DNA of 64,000 nucleotides, from the NCBI GenBank assembly GCA_016932015.1, contig JAFGDQ010000059.1, forward strand, positions 1 through 64,000, read 5' to 3'. Position numbers and translations under genes: made by a program. Source of the stretch: Spirochaetota bacterium. Its GTDB lineage: Bacteria > Spirochaetota > UBA4802 > JAFGDQ01. How positions within the stretch are numbered: the first letter of the stretch is position 1; the number at the start of each line of letters is the position of its first letter. The notes below the pieces were generated by a model, which was given only the letters and a program-made list of their open reading frames with translations, was not told the DNA's origin and searched no databases. This document shows positions 61,586-64,000 of the stretch, in pieces.

Positions 61586-64000
61586 TCAGTATAAAGTGCA
61601 TACGCCGTTTTCGCATGAACCGGATTTTCCGTAGGAAGCCCGGGCTTCCTCCAGTCCGTTTACGTTCCGGCCAATTATATCCTCATGATTCATTGAAACA
61701 GAACTCTTTTTATAGGAAGGCATTATACTGTTACCTGATTCTGAAATACCGTCCCTGTTTGCCAGCGCGTAGTTGCCCTCTTTCCTGGACCTCAGCTCCC
61801 CTTTCTTGGATTTATTCCAGTCATGAATAACACTGTAATAACCTACAATACGCGAGATACCGTCAACATTGCTGCTTCCGCATCTGTCGCATTTTTCAAT
61901 AAGTCCTCTCATTTCATTATGACAGTCATTACAGTATGTAAACTCAGGGCTGATTGTAAGCTGAGCTGACTGTGTTCTGAAAAATGTATTCCTGACCAGT
62001 TTAAAAATTGCTCCTGAAGAAGGCCTTTCCTCTCCTACAAATGCATGCGTAATCGCACCCGATTCGATCAGGCCGTGAAACAGGCCCTGCACTCTTATTC
62101 TTTCAACAATGCTTACATTGCAGTCAGCAGAAAGGTGTATGGAATTTGTATAATATATGGAATCATCGTCAAAGCTGCCTTTAACAATGTCAGTTGCGTA
62201 CTTTTCAAAATAAATCATGTCTGTCTTTGCCAGTCTTCTGGCAGCGCTTTCAGCCGGAGACTCTTCAAGAGTAAACTTAAGCCCGTATCTTTCAGTGTAC
62301 TCTCTTAGTTTTACATTCATTGCGGCTACAATCTTAATCGCGAGTTCAACCGACTCTTCAGACTCATGCATTTCTTTTCCCGTAAGAAACTTAACTGCAT
62401 CGTTTACGCCTATCAGTCCTACGATATAAGTACTTTTATCAAGATCAACATATCTTTTACCGTCACAGCATTGTTTGCCTATCTGCCAGAGCGGCCCGCC
62501 TTCCTTCATCATTTTTTCTTCAACAAAATTCTTTTTCAGCAAATGAGCCTCAATTGCAAGGTCCATTGACTCGTATATTTTTTCCAGAAGGCCGTCAGTA
62601 TTTTTCTGCCCGTCTTCTGCTGCAAGATATGCCGCGTGCGGTATATTAATTGTAACATTCTGGAATCCGCAAAATCTCATGCTTTCAGGATGCATAAGCA
62701 TATAATTATCATTTATTGTTGTACGAAGGCGGCAGCACGCGGAAAGAGTAACCTGATCCCTGTCAAAAATAAAATAAACCGAGCCGTTCCTGGAAGCTAC
62801 TTCACATGCCCTGTCCAGAATCTTAAGCTGCTCAGGATCAGAAAATGATTCTTCGCTTACATGAAAATCGCATTTCGGAAATTCAAAAACCCTGCCGTTG
62901 GTATCTCCTTTTTCCCAGACATCCAGCATTTTCAGCGCGAAATCTCCGGCAAGTTTTTCATAATCGCCGTACGTAACTATTTTTTCACCATTTGCCTCAA
63001 GCTCCTGCTGAACCGACGTGTCATATTCAATCTGTCCGTCATTTTTCAAAATCTCTCTGAGCACTACACGGCCGCCATGTTTCAAAACCATTAGCCTGTA
63101 ATCTCCGGATGATAATTCATCTGAAGTGAACTCTTCAAGGCCAACTTTCCCGCCGTCAGCATTCATCAGCATATATCTGCCGCCCGGGCCTATTGCCGGA
63201 ACCTTTTTCAGATATTCCGGAACACCGGCATGTATATTGAAATCCAGAAAAATACTCTGCCCGCCTCTTGAGAACGCATTCTGGGATCCGTTAAAAATAA
63301 GTTCCTGTGCTCTCTGATAAATCTCCTTTTCCGAAAGACCTTCAAGAAGAGGTGCGTAAAGAATATTTATGTAGGCCACCCCTAGTGCTCCCGCGTAATA
63401 AGCCTGCATGGACGCGAGATAAGTATTTAAATGTCCTGTCAGCACCTGAGCGGATTTTGCGGGGCTTGATTCACTGGTAAGGTTTACCAGCCCCTTCAGT
63501 CCGTATTTTTTAATGTATTCTATAGAGTGAGAAGAACAATATACTCTGTCCGGAAAACCAAGATCATGAATATGGATGCGTCCTGTTGCGTGCGCCCTTT
63601 CCAGTTTGTCCCCGAAAAGAAATCTCAGCGCGTACTGCTTTAATACAATCTCTCCTATTGTCTGTGTAACAGCTTCAGGATTGTTATTTTTGATATTGCT
63701 GTTTTCATCTGACTTTGAAAAAAGCAGCCCTTCTAGAATAGGTTTTGCAATGGAAAACTGCGCCATGTCCCTGAGGCACTCAATGTGGCCTCTTTCTTCA
63801 AGCTCATTATTTACCATCTCTCTTACAAGAGCAGTACTGATTGTCGAGTCATTCCATGCGAACGCCCGGTTTTCAACAGACTTCGCGATGCTTCTTGATT
63901 CTTCATACGAAAGAGAGGTTTCTTTCTGCAGAGCTTCAACAATTCTTGACTTGTCCCATGGATGTGTCACGTTCTGAGTAGTTGACTCAACCAGAAGAAG
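61586..64000 (-). CDS. nrdD: Anaerobic ribonucleoside-triphosphate reductase (partial, runs off right edge)
   Basis: This class III reductase makes dNTPs without oxygen. In the window about 800 codons are visible; the frame is open to base 64000 (in-frame codons upstream of the GTG at 63970 read LLLVESTTQN) with no ribosome site before that GTG, so the true start is outside. The N-terminus is ATP-cone-like (HPWDKSRIVEAL). Radical-fold segments include SACCRLRTTIN (thiyl Cys). A zinc site lies in CNDCHNEMRGLI / CDRCGSSN, followed by the glycyl-radical motif SRIVGYYSVIHDWN. A tail of about 65 residues then ends SCENGVCTLY, with a Cys-x4-Cys pair. The tail and adjacent glutaredoxin-like gene suggest a thiol-dependent subtype. 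Confidence 0.9.
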   Translation of the reverse strand, partial: LLLVESTTQNVTHPWDKSRIVEALQKETSLSYEESRSIAKSVENRAFAWNDSTISTALVREMVNNELEERGHIECLRDMAQFSIAKPILEGLLFSKSDENSNIKNNNPEAVTQTIGEIVLKQYALRFLFGDKLERAHATGRIHIHDLGFPDRVYCSSHSIEYIKKYGLKGLVNLTSESSPAKSAQVLTGHLNTYLASMQAYYAGALGVAYINILYAPLLEGLSEKEIYQRAQELIFNGSQNAFSRGGQSIFLDFNIHAGVPEYLKKVPAIGPGGRYMLMNADGGKVGLEEFTSDELSSGDYRLMVLKHGGRVVLREILKNDGQIEYDTSVQQELEANGEKIVTYGDYEKLAGDFALKMLDVWEKGDTNGRVFEFPKCDFHVSEESFSDPEQLKILDRACEVASRNGSVYFIFDRDQVTLSACCRLRTTINDNYMLMHPESMRFCGFQNVTINIPHAAYLAAEDGQKNTDGLLEKIYESMDLAIEAHLLKKNFVEEKMMKEGGPLWQIGKQCCDGKRYVDLDKSTYIVGLIGVNDAVKFLTGKEMHESEESVELAIKIVAAMNVKLREYTERYGLKFTLEESPAESAARRLAKTDMIYFEKYATDIVKGSFDDDSIYYTNSIHLSADCNVSIVERIRVQGLFHGLIESGAITHAFVGEERPSSGAIFKLVRNTFFRTQSAQLTISPEFTYCNDCHNEMRGLIEKCDRCGSSNVDGISRIVGYYSVIHDWNKSKKGELRSRKEGNYALANRDGISESGNSIMPSYKKSSVSMNHEDIIGRNVNGLEEARASYGKSGSCENGVCTLY

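Noticed and set aside
1-64000. CRISPR array, tRNA or rRNA genes, prophage
   Set aside because: No regularly spaced repeats, no T-loop-type sequence in the gaps, no rRNA stretch and no phage structural or integrase genes were seen.

Overview
The window is about 64 kb of low-GC bacterial chromosome from an anaerobic, motile, Gram-negative-type organism. Pointers are the oxygen-sensitive class III ribonucleotide reductase, an ATP-driven 2-hydroxyacyl-CoA dehydratase or benzoyl-CoA-reductase-like operon, a chemoreceptor, large multi-PAS cyclic-di-GMP synthases, and periplasmic or lipoprotein hydrolases. No ribosomal marker is present, so taxonomy stays open. A spirochaete or neighbouring phylum is a guess. 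I see no tRNA, rRNA, CRISPR array or prophage.

Layout. (1) 1-5552 is a defence island read leftward. It holds an AIPR / PD-(D/E)XK (DUF4420) / Z1 ATPase module, with the Z1 gene broken close to the left edge, probably by an insertion sequence. Behind it is a two-gene Kiwa system (kwaA-kwaB) whose last codons run into a palindromic repeat. (2) 5553-7435 is a repeat-rich stretch with one gene, a DUF4442 thioesterase-like protein. (3) 7436-10677 pairs a PhnD-like periplasmic binding protein with a hybrid histidine kinase. (4) 11079-15320 is a four-gene dehydratase/reductase operon: two Fe-S subunits and two ASKHA ATPases. (5) 15653-23834 holds a J-domain protein, a sulfotransferase-like protein, a sulfatase-like hydrolase without the formylglycine motif, and a leftward operon of two type I phosphodiesterase-like proteins, a small ribbon-helix-helix-like protein and a membrane protein resembling the YidC/DUF106 group. 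(6) 24155-27438 has a membrane LytTR regulator followed by a DUF2141 secreted protein and a membrane/FMN-reductase/SCP2 fusion. A perfect 11-bp direct repeat with 21-bp period sits just upstream of the DUF2141 promoter. (7) 27509-34966 has an ABC-F ATPase, an XRE-cupin regulator, leuCDB and pyrG. LeuC carries a lysine-rich histone-like tail. (8) 35374-47152 has a thioredoxin / fused thioredoxin reductase pair, a chemoreceptor and two paralogous diguanylate cyclases with seven and five PAS domains. (9) 47460-60151 has MFS and MATE exporters, an SRAP protein, a methyltransferase, an ABC-2 exporter, a STAS-like protein, an SDR plus duplicated cupin-like pair, a GAF protein, an AI-2E family protein and a membrane SpoIIE-type phosphatase. 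(10) 60482-64000 is an nrdD / glutaredoxin-like / nrdG operon; nrdD runs off the right edge.

The main candidates for something under-described are the phosphodiesterase/YidC-like operon with its shared C-terminal LGY motif, the combined and damaged defence island, the LytTR circuit, the redox tail of NrdD and the lysine tail of LeuC. Several families of short palindromic repeats are scattered between genes. All functional names come from reading motifs by eye; no database search was run.
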